In this document: positions 12,680-22,329 of the stretch, one piece after another
How positions within the stretch are numbered: position 1 is the stretch's first letter
Layout: the number at the start of each line of letters is the position of its first letter
Assembly: GCA_029204225.1 (NCBI GenBank)
Contig: CM055097.1
Coordinates: 39,919,106 to 39,983,105, forward strand
DNA: 64,000 nt
Direction: 5' to 3'
Origin: Diphasiastrum complanatum
Lineage: Eukaryota; Streptophyta; Lycopodiopsida; Lycopodiales; Lycopodiaceae
Notes under the pieces: generated by a model
Seen by the model: the letters and a program-made list of their open reading frames with translations, nothing else
What the model was told of the DNA's origin: nothing
Databases searched by the model: none
Translations under genes and position numbers: made by a program

Positions 12680-13321
12680 ATGCCTTCCAAGAAAAGTCTC
12701 TCCATCGCTGTCCCAGCAGGGACAGCACCTTCCATCGCTGTCCCAGCAAGGACAGCACCCTCCATCGATGTTGTAACAGCTCCTACCCTACCTATCTTAC
12801 CGATGACCCCTCACTCAGATTTCTTGAACCGACTGTCGACAGCAGATTACACCCCTTTCAAATCCGTTGAAGGCATGTTTGCCTACGAACTTAGCTTTGT
12901 TCGGCAAGAACTTCTTGGACTAAAAGGCAGGGTGAGCCAGCTTGAAATCGAGAATGGCAAACTTCACAGAGATCTTATTGGTTTTCAAGGAAGGGTGGAT
13001 CAGCTTGAACAAGAAAATGCGCAACTCAAAGTTTTCGAGGAGACTTCAAACAAAATATCCAGCCTTGAAAAACAAGTAGAAGAAACGAAGACATGGGCAG
13101 CACTTCTCAAAAATGATGGTAAGGATGAATCTCAAGCTCGAAACAGCATGCATTTGTGAATTCTACATTAGAAAATGTCTTTTCCGAGAAAAAAAGAAGA
13201 GCTAAAAAAAGCTCTCAATATCCGAGTTAGAGGGATTCCCGACGGGGATAAGCTCATCGAGGAAGCAAAAGATTTGCTTTTAACTAAGCTTGCACACAAG
13301 ACCATCAGCTTTTTGCATTGA
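12680..13321 (+). pseudogene. LINE ORF1 protein remnant
   Basis: Residues about 60-150 form a coiled coil with regular heptads (SFVRQELLGLKGRVSQLEIE, then a second GRVDQLEQENAQLK segment), as expected for the trimer-forming part of an L1-type ORF1 RNA-binding protein. In the same frame, after a TGA (13157-13159) and a nearby TAG, comes LKKALNIRVRGIPDGDKLIE, the start of the ORF1 RRM-like domain. Compare AYNIRVRGIPDTQDA in the family A LINE at about 21.2 kb. The RRM is cut off at 13321 and no EN or RT follows, so this is a 5' LINE piece lacking its 3' part. Just upstream are an imperfect repeat (ATCGCTGTCCCAGCANGGACAGCACC) and the CT tail of another LINE. Non-functional. Confidence 0.75.
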
Positions 13322-14430
13322 GTTATTATGTTTTTCTCGAGTTGACTCCTCACTAGATCATTCCTAGTGCACAAGAACCATTGTGATATGACATGGCATC
13401 CTTCCAATCTGCTACCTTGCAGCACAGCTAGCTATTACCACAAGTTCCCATGATATATTTCGTGTGAGCTTGTTGGGAGCTACTATTAACTAAGTTAAAA
13501 CCTACAATACAGAGATGAATAGATCCAGGTTTATTTTCATTCCTACGAACTGCCATGCATCAGGTTCAGCTACAACATAGTCAACATCAATGATAGGTGC
13601 AATATTTGGTTCAAGAGGAAGGTCAACTCATCTATGAAGCCACATGGGAGCCCATTGACATGTTAGCTCACACATCCTTGTTGCAAGATCAAGCATGGAC
13701 ACTAGTTGCGGCTATGTGATTATTGCAACAGCAAAAATCGATGAAATGGGAGAAACATGTTATTAAGGTTTACTCACTTCATTGGGGCCTTCTTAATTGT
13801 ATTCAAAACTCCAATTCGACCACCTAGTGGCACAGTCAAGTAACCAGCTCCATTCCAAAAAGACCTATACTGCAAACCCTAATGAAAGACCATGAACTCT
13901 CTACCTAGAGAATCTAAATAAACATGAACAAGTCCTAGTTTGGTAGCTTTTGTTTTGATTTCTAAGTTAAAGAATATTATCATATAACAGTTTGTTGCAC
14001 ATTTTCCCGTGCCTATGTTGTACTGCTGGCCGTGATCTTCCTTCTTCGTGATCTTCCTTCTTGATAATATAATGAGGGATGCTTTATAATGCATTGAGGG
14101 ACGCCAGAGATCAGAAACGCTGGAAAACATATGGTTCAAGCAGATTCCTTTGTCAAGGTAATCTCGATTTCTTTGTTAAAAATTACAGTTCTTTGATGAG
14201 CGACCTCCATGGCCAGCAACTGGGGCGATCATCAGGACCAGCTCGATCTCTTTTGGTTTCCTTGGACCACAATGGACCACCACCACCATATCGGTTACTG
14301 TCACGTCCTTCGTCTCTATTCGTCTCTGATATCTTCTCTGACTGCTGCTCACGTTGATCCAATCGCTATCTGCCACGTTAGAGATATCCTTGCCTCTTTT
14401 CGAGTGCAAGAATCGTCTTGCTTTTATCAA
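13322..14430. other. Spacer without recognisable gene
   Basis: Frames of 83-100 codons on both strands around 14079-14478 overlap one another and show no domain. Nothing else is recognised. Confidence 0.5.
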
Positions 14431-14437
14431 GAATACG

Positions 14438-14710
14438 ACAAGAATATATATCCAAGCTAGAATCGCTGTCTGAGCCACGCTATATATCTTGATTCTGTTC
14501 CTTTATCTCCATTGCTTTGTTAAAAACCACGTTATCTATATCCGAGCTAGTATCGTTGTCTGAGTCACGCTATATATCTTGATGCGTTCCTTAATCTCCA
14601 TTGCTTTGTTAAAAACCACATTATCTATATCCGAGCTAAAATCGCTTTCTGAGCCACGCTATATATCTTGATTGCATTCCTTAATCTCCAGTGCTTTGTT
14701 AAAAACTATG
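14438..14710 (+). repeat. Three tandem copies of a ~90 bp unit
   Basis: ATCGCTGTCTGAGCCACGCTATATATCTTGAT or close variants occur at about 14462, 14552 and 14641, each followed by CCATTGCTTTGTTAAAAAC. Identity is high but not complete. Confidence 0.88.
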
Positions 14711-15595
14711 AAAAAATAAATTGGCCAGGTTCCGGAACGGGCAACTAAGGTTGATAATAACATTAAACAAGGTGGAGGAAACTTTGAACAATGAGGAAAA
14801 AGACGTTTTAAAAAAATAGCAATAAGCCTATTCTGGAATACCTTGGTCTAAGAAAACTTGATATAAGCTTTCAAATTTCCAGAGAAAGGCTGCAAGAATC
14901 TCCTCCCGAGAAAAAGCATTTGCATCAGAATCAAATTCATGTACCAGGGAATCTAAGCATGTTGTAGGCTCTTGGTTTTTGACATTCAAGCCAATACCTG
15001 ACAAAAAGCAAACCAGAACACTCAGACTTGACTTGAACAACTTTATCAGATTTATGCACTAGCAAAAAAGAGCCCAAATTTTTCACAACACAAATATGTC
15101 TTTAGTACACACAGCCAAAATTCAGAAAGTTAATCCAACAGACTCTTAACAAGAACCAGTACCAGTATGCCATATGTAAGCACGTAACGTGAAGCTAGCA
15201 AACCTGTTAACAACATGCATTTACAAAATCACCACAAGCTGATGACCACACCATTAATTCTTATAGCAGATATTTAAGATTACATTTCCACAATGGAACA
15301 AGGAACATCGTCCTTGTTGGCAAATTGCAGGTACTATGCACACAAACTATTGTTGAGGACACGTTCGATAGTGCAGCGGGGTGACTGAACTTATCTCCCA
15401 AACAAGGAAAAACAATGAAACTACAAGGATCGAATCGAACTATCGAGATTCAGACAATTGCTTAGAACATTCATTTAACTTAGTAGAATATTTGGGTAGG
15501 TGTCGTAGACAACCATGAAAAGTGCGAATAATTAGGCATCTGTGACAGTCATGCAAACTTCAACAAATCCTCTACATTAATCAATGGAACGATAG
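14711..15595. other. Spacer without recognisable gene
   Basis: AT-rich. A minus-strand frame at 14828-15040 has no recognised domain. Confidence 0.5.

Positions 15596-15597
<2 letters not shown>

Positions 15598-15650
<53 letters not shown>
15598..15650 (+). repeat. (GA)n microsatellite
   Basis: About 25 uninterrupted GA repeats. No LINE terminus is attached on either side, unlike most other GA/CT tracts in the window. Confidence 0.95.
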
Positions 15651-15657
<7 letters not shown>

Positions 15658-16175
15658 ACAATGACTAATGCATGTATAGAAAATAGAGAATCTATAAATT
15701 AAGTTGTTGTAATACAACATCAGATCATGAATAAGAATCTTGTGCCCGATAAATGGTTCACAGTAGTTGTGCACTAAGCGTTGTGATCCTACTAAGCTTA
15801 GAAAATTGATCGAAACAACTAACAGATAAAACAATCTCTCTATTGTCTTGAATTACTCTTACTCTCTCGATATATCTGATTCTAAGGACTCATATAGTCT
15901 AATACAATTGAATTCTTATTCGAATTCTAATATATGATTATCTATTTTAATGATGTCTGCCTTATCTTGATCTATTTTATATATATAAAAAAATGACAGA
16001 GTTTATTGTCTAACTCGTTCTTGTGAACTGGTGTGTTAGGCAGGATGTAGGTGTTTACAAGATGAGTATAAACTAAACTGTAGGTGATGGATGTGACAGT
16101 GAGCAGTTACTGTATACAGTGGCATGTTCAAACGGTGACATAATCTGTATTAAACCTTCATAACCTGAAACACAA

Positions 16176-16187
16176 GCTCTGACACCG
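16176..16187 (-). other. Primer-binding site-like sequence next to an LTR
   Basis: On the minus strand CGGTGTCAGAGC directly follows the candidate LTR end. It differs at one core position from the plant initiator-Met primer site (GGTATCAGAGC). Its place downstream of the 3' LTR of the copia remnant is unexpected (see findings). Confidence 0.55.
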
Positions 16188-16547
16188 TGTGAAAAAATTC
16201 AGATCATAAATGATCCAACGGTAGAGGAAGAGCTCCATTTTGAGTGGTACCATTCGTCAATCGAAAGTGTCGATAGTCAATAGTGTCGAGTCGGTGTCGA
16301 CTTGTCGAGTCAATGTCGATGGTGAGTCGTGTGGCTCGAACTTGAATATTTGTTGTCAAGTCGACTTTTGCTCTGCTTCAAATATCCGTGTATTTCTGCA
16401 AACTGTATGAATGTGCGTGTAAAAACTGTAGACTATCTCGAATAACAGTTCATTTATGCAGACTATTGAAGAGAGTGAATATTTACAATGCACAGGAGTA
16501 CTTAGAAGATGGAATTAGGTGAGTACGAGTAAGATTAAACTCCAACA
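16188..16547 (-). mobile_element. Copia LTR, about 360 bp
   Basis: On the minus strand a purine tract (TTATGGGGGAG, 16548-16558) precedes TGTTGGAG at 16547, and the segment ends in TTCACA at about 16188. TG...CA termini and a polypurine tract at the 5' side are standard LTR landmarks. It follows the RNase H end of the copia pol by about 20 bp. Its interior is rich in TCGA and GTCGA words. The length is modest but normal for Ty1/copia. Confidence 0.7.
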
Positions 16548-16566
16548 CTCCCCCATAAGCTTACTG

Positions 16567-18190
16567 CTAGGAACTTGAATAAAAATTCAACATACTAACT
16601 AAGGTAGCATGTTCTTCTTTAGACAATGATTTTGTAAGAATATCAGCCAGCATACTATCGGTATGACAGTAACTTGATTCGACATCCTTATTCTGAACCT
16701 TCTCTCTTAGAAAATGAAATTGAACTTCGATATGCTTAGTTCTTGAGTGAGCTCGTTGGCTTAGAGAAAGAGCTATGTAGCTCTGATTGTCGCAATGAAG
16801 TATTGTTGGTCTGATCTGCTGAAATAAAAAAAAAGTATTTCCGCTTTCAATTGTTCCATGAAATGAGTCCTCCTGCAAGAAAGCATAGGTAGCACATCTC
16901 CAGCCCAATCTGAGTCAGAATAGGCTTTCAAGATTAATGCATCCTCTGAATTTCCATCATAACACAAAAAATAGTGCTTTGTGGCTTGTATGTACCTCAA
17001 TGCTCTTTGCCAGGTCGACATGTATTGTGACAATGTGTTGACTGTGTATGCAAGATCAGGTTGTGTGCAGATCATGGCATACATGATCGACTGGTAAGGG
17101 TATTTGCACATCTCCTCCTTTTCTTGACCAGTCTTTGGGCATATGTCCTTCAATAGTTTGAATCTTGGATCCAGGGCTGAGTATATCGACTTGCAGTCTT
17201 CTATGCCATCCCTGTGAAGTACATTGGTTAGATACCTTTGCTGGCTTATAGTGATCCTTCTACTTGTGGGGTCTCTTGTGATCTCCATGCCGAGTAGGCA
17301 GTGTCTAGGCCTCAATTAGTCATTTCGAATTCCTTCAAAAGAGCTTTCCTCAAATGCAATAGCTGGTTCGAATTGTTGATGATCAATGAATCATCGTCAT
17401 ATAGTGCTATTATAACATAGGTAGAGCCTCTGTCCTGGAGATAACACGTTCGAATCTGCAGAATTGGAAGTAAATTGATGCTCCAACAAGAATCGATTTA
17501 TTCTATCAAACCAAGCTTGTGGAGCTTGTTTTAACCCGTAGAGGACTTTCTACAATTTACAGAATTTGTGCTTTTGACCTTGAAGGACATAACCTTCTGG
17601 TTGATAGATATAGATGTCTTCTTGGATGTATCAATTGAGGAATGTTGTCTGGACGTCCATCTGATAAATGTCCAAATCTTCTGTAGTTGCAACAGCCAGC
17701 AATGTTCGAATAGATTGATGCTTTACCACTAGAGTGAAGGTCTCAGTGTAATCTATCCCATAGATTTGTCCATAGCCTTTCACCACTAGTCAAGCTTTCC
17801 ATTCGGATATAGATCCATCTGGGTTGAGCTTCAACTTTAAGATCCACTTGGTGTCGATGAGCGAAGACTCTGGGTCTTCTTCTTGATCAAAGAATTGTGA
17901 CTTCACTAAGGCTTCTGCTACTGAGGTAGGTTCATCGTGACTGATGAATGCCTGAGGGACGAATCGATCAGGTTCTTGTCTAATTCGAGTAGATCTTCGA
18001 TTGCGTGACTAGGATATCTTCGATTGGTGGAGGAACAATTGCAGGTCGAGACCTGTCGATGGTAAATGGAGTTGCTGGAACAAACTCCTGCATTGGCTGC
18101 TTCTGCTTGAAATCATAGAATTTATCTTCCAAGAAGACATCTCGACTGATTCGTCCTGAATCGACATCATAAATTCTATAAGCTTTGTGA
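16567..18190 (-). pseudogene. Ty1/copia pol remnant (integrase C-end, RT, RNase H)
   Basis: Read on the minus strand in shifting frames. AYRIYDVDSGRISRDVFLED (about 18175-18120) is the integrase C-terminal region. Next come the RT blocks WILKLKLNPDGS, VVKGYGQIYGIDYTETF, IYQMDVQTTFLN and VLYGLKQAPQAWFDR (17880-17500), GMEITRDPTSRRITISQQRY, the SDSDWAGD box and an RNase H end containing LHCDNQSYIALS and DSMLADILTKSL (16910-16567). In-frame stops replace residues of KARLV, FLNGY and KLKK, the YVDD region is scrambled, and at least two frame changes occur. Gag, protease and the integrase core are absent: the 5' side is cut at about 18190, beside a palindromic repeat and LINE A. Not functional. 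Confidence 0.88.
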
Positions 18191-18198
18191 GTGTAGTT

Positions 18199-18275
18199 AC
18201 TTCGAACCGCAATTCGAAGCTTCGAATCGAACGTGGCCGGTTTGAATCGTGAACTAGTTCAAACCGGCCTCTACT
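18199..18275. repeat. TTCGAA/AACCGG palindromic arm
   Basis: Contains ACTTCGAACCGCAATTCGAAGCTTCGAATC and then a hairpin at 18235-18269 with a perfect 12-bp stem (GGCCGGTTTGAA / TTCAAACCGGCC). The same words (TTCGAAYCGG, TTCAAACC) recur at 35.85-35.93, 37.92-38.01 and 38.55-38.62 kb. It lies between the broken copia and the LINE A tail. Confidence 0.65.
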
Positions 18276-18815
18276 GAGAAGGGGAGCATGGTCCAGTATC
18301 GGGCCAGAACCGCGCGCGTGCAAGAGAGAGAAGAAAGAAAGAAAGAAGCTTTATTAATGTCTTTTCCATGCCAAAAGGCATATAAGACTAGTAAATGTAC
18401 ATGTCAAGTATGTGGTAACAATGGGAGCGTATGAAACGTCTCCAAAACGGTAACAAAAATAGTAAATATAAAGCTATGAACTAAAATGGATGTGATGATA
18501 TATGAAACATGTGGAAGCATGTATGCTGCTAAAAGTCATGAGTGAGGTATGACACTATCATCCAAACCTGTCTTGCTGATCCTATAAAAGGATGTAATAC
18601 GGGCCGCAGCACGAAGGGTCGTTGGTGGTCGCTGACGTCGTCTAGGAGGATGAAGAGGTCTCCTCGTGATAAGTCGAGTAGCTCGTGCTGCAACATGGGT
18701 ATGTGTAGGACACTATCTCCGATCTCTCTGGGCAGGTAAGTCATCATCATCATCATCAAATACGTCTCGTCCTCTCCTCCTAGAGAAGAAAGAAGTGATC
18801 TGAGGCTGAGAAACA

Positions 18816-19355
18816 TGACTCTACTGAGTTGTCTGACACAAGTCCTGTCGTAGTATAAACATCTCTCATATCATGAGTGCAGCGCATTGGGAGTCCTCAT
18901 AGGCTAGGAGGGATCGTAAGGTGACAGGTGTGTCGCGGAACAAACAATGGTATCTCCCTCTGATCTCGTAATACACCGGGCACCTAGAGATAAAGTGCTC
19001 CTCTGACTCCACCTCATCTAAGGAGCACCTGGCAAATCCGCTCCTCTCTCAGGGTACCCTGGAATCTCCCAATCTCAATAGCCAACTGATGTGATGATAC
19101 ACGAAGGTGTCCCAATGTAAATCTGAGGCAGTCTGATAGTCCCGAGTCCAAATAGTGTGGCAAAACTGGGAACCCTGCTATGTCAAGCTCAATAAAATGA
19201 GTCCAGTAATAGTCGAGTTTAACCCCAAGCTGTCGCCTCCAAGTACGATCGAGATATGCCCGATATAAGACACGCCTGATATACTGATGAGTACCTGAGG
19301 GGAGCTCTGTAATGGAGATACCAAATGACTCAAGGAGCAAGAAGGTCAGAAGCAT
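18816..19355 (-). pseudogene. LINE A C-terminal domain with zinc knuckle
   Basis: Minus strand. GISITELPSGTHQYIRRVLY, LGHLRVSSHQLAIEIGRFQG and RICQ, then after a frameshift DEVESEEHFISRCPVYYEIRGRY (C-x2-C...H...C knuckle with the first pair damaged) and QPQITSFFSRRRGRDV near the stop. It is collinear with the intact-looking versions at 36.34-37.25 and 46.38-47.14 kb. It probably contributed to RNA binding. Confidence 0.8.
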
Positions 19356-19785
19356 GGGTTAGAAGTTCAGATTCAAGGTCTCTAGCCTTATGGGACTTCA
19401 TTCTCTTGATGGCCGCAAGTACCATGTCAGAGGTGAAGAAGGTGAACTCAAAGGGGCGTGGGGAGATAGAGATGGGTGTGTCAGTGGGTATGGTATATAG
19501 GTTGGTAGCGTATTCGGTCCATATGCGGAGGTCATCCAGGAGAGGTGGTGGAGCACGAGGGATAAACTCACGCCAAAAGGCGCCTGAGGAGGAACTGAAG
19601 AGAAGGTCAACAAGACGTTTTCCTTCAGAGTCATCATAGGCACGCTTTTTCCGGCGGAGTGTGTGATGGTAAGAGCGTTTGGTGGAGCGGAGGAGGTGAG
19701 ACTCATGGGTACAGGCATGGGTGACAAGGTGATGAAGAGAGCGACATTCGGCATCATACCACGGGGGGTGTAGAGGCCGCAGCAA
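19330..19785 (-). pseudogene. LINE A EN-RT linker
   Basis: Minus strand frame starting near PPWYDAECRSLHHL, with KRSYHHTLRRKKRAYDD, FWREFIPRAPPP, IWTEYATNLYTIP and VLAAIKRMKSHKARDLES. This is the conserved spacer between endonuclease and RT in L1-like plant LINEs. The RT palm should follow after DLES. Instead the next recognisable residues are those of the C-terminal domain, so the RT core is missing. Confidence 0.8.
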
Positions 19786-19889
19786 TGAGGAACGTGTGCG
19801 TTTGCCTTTATGGGGCTTAGATGGAAAAGCTAGGGAAGCAGTGGTATGAAGAGAGGTGCTAAGAAAGGCAGCTTGAGTCTCGACTATAC

Positions 19890-20800
19890 TATCGTGTGGA
19901 AAGGAATGGAGTAAGGAGGCTAGAAACTCCTGGTAAACTGGCGTATAGAGAGAACTGAATGTATACCTTGGTGCACGTGTAAGCAGGGGATGTGAGGATG
20001 GCTGGGAGGTGGGAGGCGGCCGATAGCGAAGGAGAGAAAAGAATGATCAAAGAGAGTGGTGGGAAATACATGAAAATCAGAGATGAGAGGTATGGAAGAT
20101 GGTGATCCCATGAGATAATCCACAACACTATGTCCACCACTATGAGGATGACAAGTATAACTGCCGGAGTTTGGCCAGCAAGTTAAGCCATTGTAAATGG
20201 CTAACTCATGGGCCTCTCCAAACTGCAATAAATGCTCATCGTAGGGGGTAATAGGTCTGAAGCTGTCCTCTGAAACCCTGGTAACTCCCATATCATCGTC
20301 GTCAAGGGCATGAACGCGGAGCTGGTCGGTGATGTCCGAGCATTAAAATCCCCAGTGAGGAAAATATGCCCCCGCTCTGCGAATTTGATGATATTCGGCG
20401 ATAAATCAAGGTAGGGTGAACCTGTGCCCTCAGCAAAGGACGAAGACTCTAGAGGAAAATAACAGGCCGCCATAAAGAGGCCCCTGTCCAAACCAATATC
20501 ATCTCCAACAATACGAATCCATATATAACGTGCATGCTTGTCGTGTCTGATGAACTCGATCGGGTGAAGAGACTCCCTGTATAAGCATGCAACACCTCTG
20601 GATCCGCAACCAGGCTGATCTAGTCTCAGGTTCGTATACAGAATCCCATCTGTATCCTGGAAAAATAGGGAATCCTCTCTCCTAACCCTCGTGAATTTCT
20701 GTTAAAAGTAATAAATCTCTGCCAGTGATGAAATCGATCAGGTCGCCAGCTATGGAAGATGAGTGTATACCATCACAATTCCATACTCCAATCCGGAGAT
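19890..20800 (-). pseudogene. LINE A AP-endonuclease domain
   Basis: Minus strand. LRIGVWNCDGIHSSS (about 20795) is the start of the exonuclease-endonuclease-phosphatase fold. Next come LLLLTEIHE (catalytic Glu region), AACYFPLESSS, HIFLTGDFNARTS (GDFNA motif, about 20360), HSVVDYLMGS and DHSFLSFAI (the S/D-H motif near the end). This domain nicks target DNA for target-primed reverse transcription. Frame changes near 20.70, 20.30 and 20.14 kb break it. Most catalytic motifs remain visible across frames. Confidence 0.8.
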
Positions 20801-20880
20801 GGTGTGAATGGGGCCCCGGGGCACTCCCGAACCCCGGGACCCCAAATCCCTAGCACCGAGAGCTGCTAGGAGCATTGTCA

Positions 20881-21690
20881 AGAAAGCGCACTCGTCCATC
20901 TCAATAGATGACTCGTTTGTCGGGACTCGCGGGCTGCCTGAAAGGCCTTACGCCTCTCCTCCACCTGGATATATGTGACGTCGTCATCCATATAGATGGT
21001 GGTACCACGTAGCTTAGCTCTACACCGCAAAGCATCTCGGCGACTCTCAAGGGAAGTGAAACGGATAATGAGTGTGGCTGCATCTCTAGTAGTCCTCCAT
21101 GCGGTGTCCAACCCCTTTGTCCTGTGCCCGAGAGTGGTGTGGCATCCTGTGTATCCGGGATCCCACGAACTCTAATGTTGTAAGCTTTCTGGTCTCGAAA
21201 TTTCTCTTCCGAGATGGTGGCTGAGATAACTGAGGAGATGGGGGCGCTTGGTTTGGTGCCCTTTTTCAAAATAGATGCCCAAGAAAGGGCCTCTTCTTGT
21301 TACTTTTCAATCTTGGTTTCTAGCTCCCGTATCATATTGCTGGTGGATTCCGAAGCTACAGCCTGCTTGATCCCGATGGATTGTTCGAGTGATGCCACCT
21401 TGAACTGCAATATGTTCTTCTCATTGATCAGAGAGGTAACCGTTCCTTTCCGCTGTGAGATTTCATGCCGCAAAAGCTGGAAATCTGCCTTGATTTGATC
21501 GATCTGCCAAGAGGAAAAAAAAGTTTGATAGATTTGGAAGGCGTATACGGGATATTTGTTGTAGGTTGTGTTGTCGGGAAGGAAGAAGACTGAGCAACAG
21601 TCGGTGTGGGAAGAATAGGGCCAGAAGATGGAATAGGAGCCGAATCGGGAGCAAAATGGGCAGAAGATGGTGGAATCAGCGGGCATGACC
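20881..21690 (-). pseudogene. LINE A ORF1 (coiled coil + RRM-like) remnant
   Basis: Minus strand. About 21530-21300 encodes a coiled coil (IDQIKADFQLLRHEISQRKG, VASLEQSIGIKQ). The frame then continues through AYNIRVRGIPDTQDA (about 21195), the first strand of the ORF1 RRM. After a frameshift come AATLIIRFTSLESRRDALRC and TIYMDDDVTYIQVEERRKAF (about 21080-20930), the familiar end of L1-type ORF1 RNA-binding domains. The protein would coat LINE RNA. The frameshift and a proline-rich, low-complexity N-side leave it non-functional. Confidence 0.75.
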
Positions 21691-22009
21691 GGGCAGCTGC
21701 TGCCACATAGGCAGGCTGCTCTGCCTGCGTGGCAGGGGGTGGTGACACGTCAGCAGGCAGCGCGAGCAACCATCATCGGGGGCAGGGGGGGTGGGGGGTA
21801 GGTAGTTAGCGATGGAGGGTGAACATCCAGCAGCGAGGGAGGGTGAATATCTAGCAGCGAGGGAGGGTAGAACCGTAGCGAGGGGTGGGGAATCAGTGAG
21901 GAGGGGGTGAGGAATCGGTGAGGGGGGGGTTGAGATGGCAGCGAGGGTAGGAGAGCGAGAGGGCCGACGACCAGCAGTGGCGCAAGGAGGAACCATCGTG
22001 GCGAGGGGG

Positions 22010-22017
<8 letters not shown>

Positions 22018-22062
<45 letters not shown>
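22018..22062 (+). repeat. (GA)n tract at the LINE A 5' end
   Basis: Uninterrupted GA repeat marking the boundary between LINE A and the hAT copy 1 flank. It could be the remaining half of the target microsatellite. Confidence 0.9.
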
Positions 22063-22063
<1 letters not shown>

Positions 22064-22065
22064 AA

Positions 22066-22329
22066 TGAGCATTTGCTTTGGACATTGGAGATAGAATTGG
22101 AGTAAAAAAATTTGCCATGGTTTCATTGAGGGTTTAGAGTGTGCATGGTGTTTTATCATTTATGTTTTGTGCAATGTGCAATCATCAATGTGCATTTCAA
22201 GATCAATGATTGTGAGAGGGGTGTGGGTACCTAGTGGTTGGATTTGGCAACTAGTTAGGAGTTAGAAGTTAGCAGTAAGCATTGATCTTTTTTAGTGGTT
22301 AGTACTAGCTAGTGGCTAGCATTTAGTTA
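22066..22329. other. hAT copy 1, 3' flank
   Basis: Follows the transposase stop. Repetitive short words (TTAGTGGTTAG, CTAGTGGCTAG) resemble subterminal hAT repeats. No GGTACC-type end is present before the LINE A boundary, so this terminus of the hAT element is lost. Confidence 0.4.

Larger units (their letters stand above)
18326..22065 (-). mobile_element. LINE family A, near full length but RT-deleted
   Basis: Minus-strand L1-like element. Its 5' side abuts a GA/CT tract (22018-22062 on the plus strand). It carries an ORF1 remnant, an AP-endonuclease region and the linker before RT, then jumps straight into the post-RT C-terminal domain. It ends with ATGCC-loop-GGCAT (18368-18381), ATTAATAAAGC and a (TTTC)n(CT) tail (18326-18347). 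CT sequence on both sides fits insertion into a CT tract. The flanks do not match each other: copia plus a palindromic arm on the 3' side, hAT on the 5' side. Either the insertion fell at an existing breakpoint or the tract later recombined. Confidence 0.85.

Noticed and set aside
14079-14478. Gene candidate from 83-100 codon frames on both strands
   Set aside because: The frames overlap on opposite strands, lack domains and merge into a 90-bp tandem repeat.
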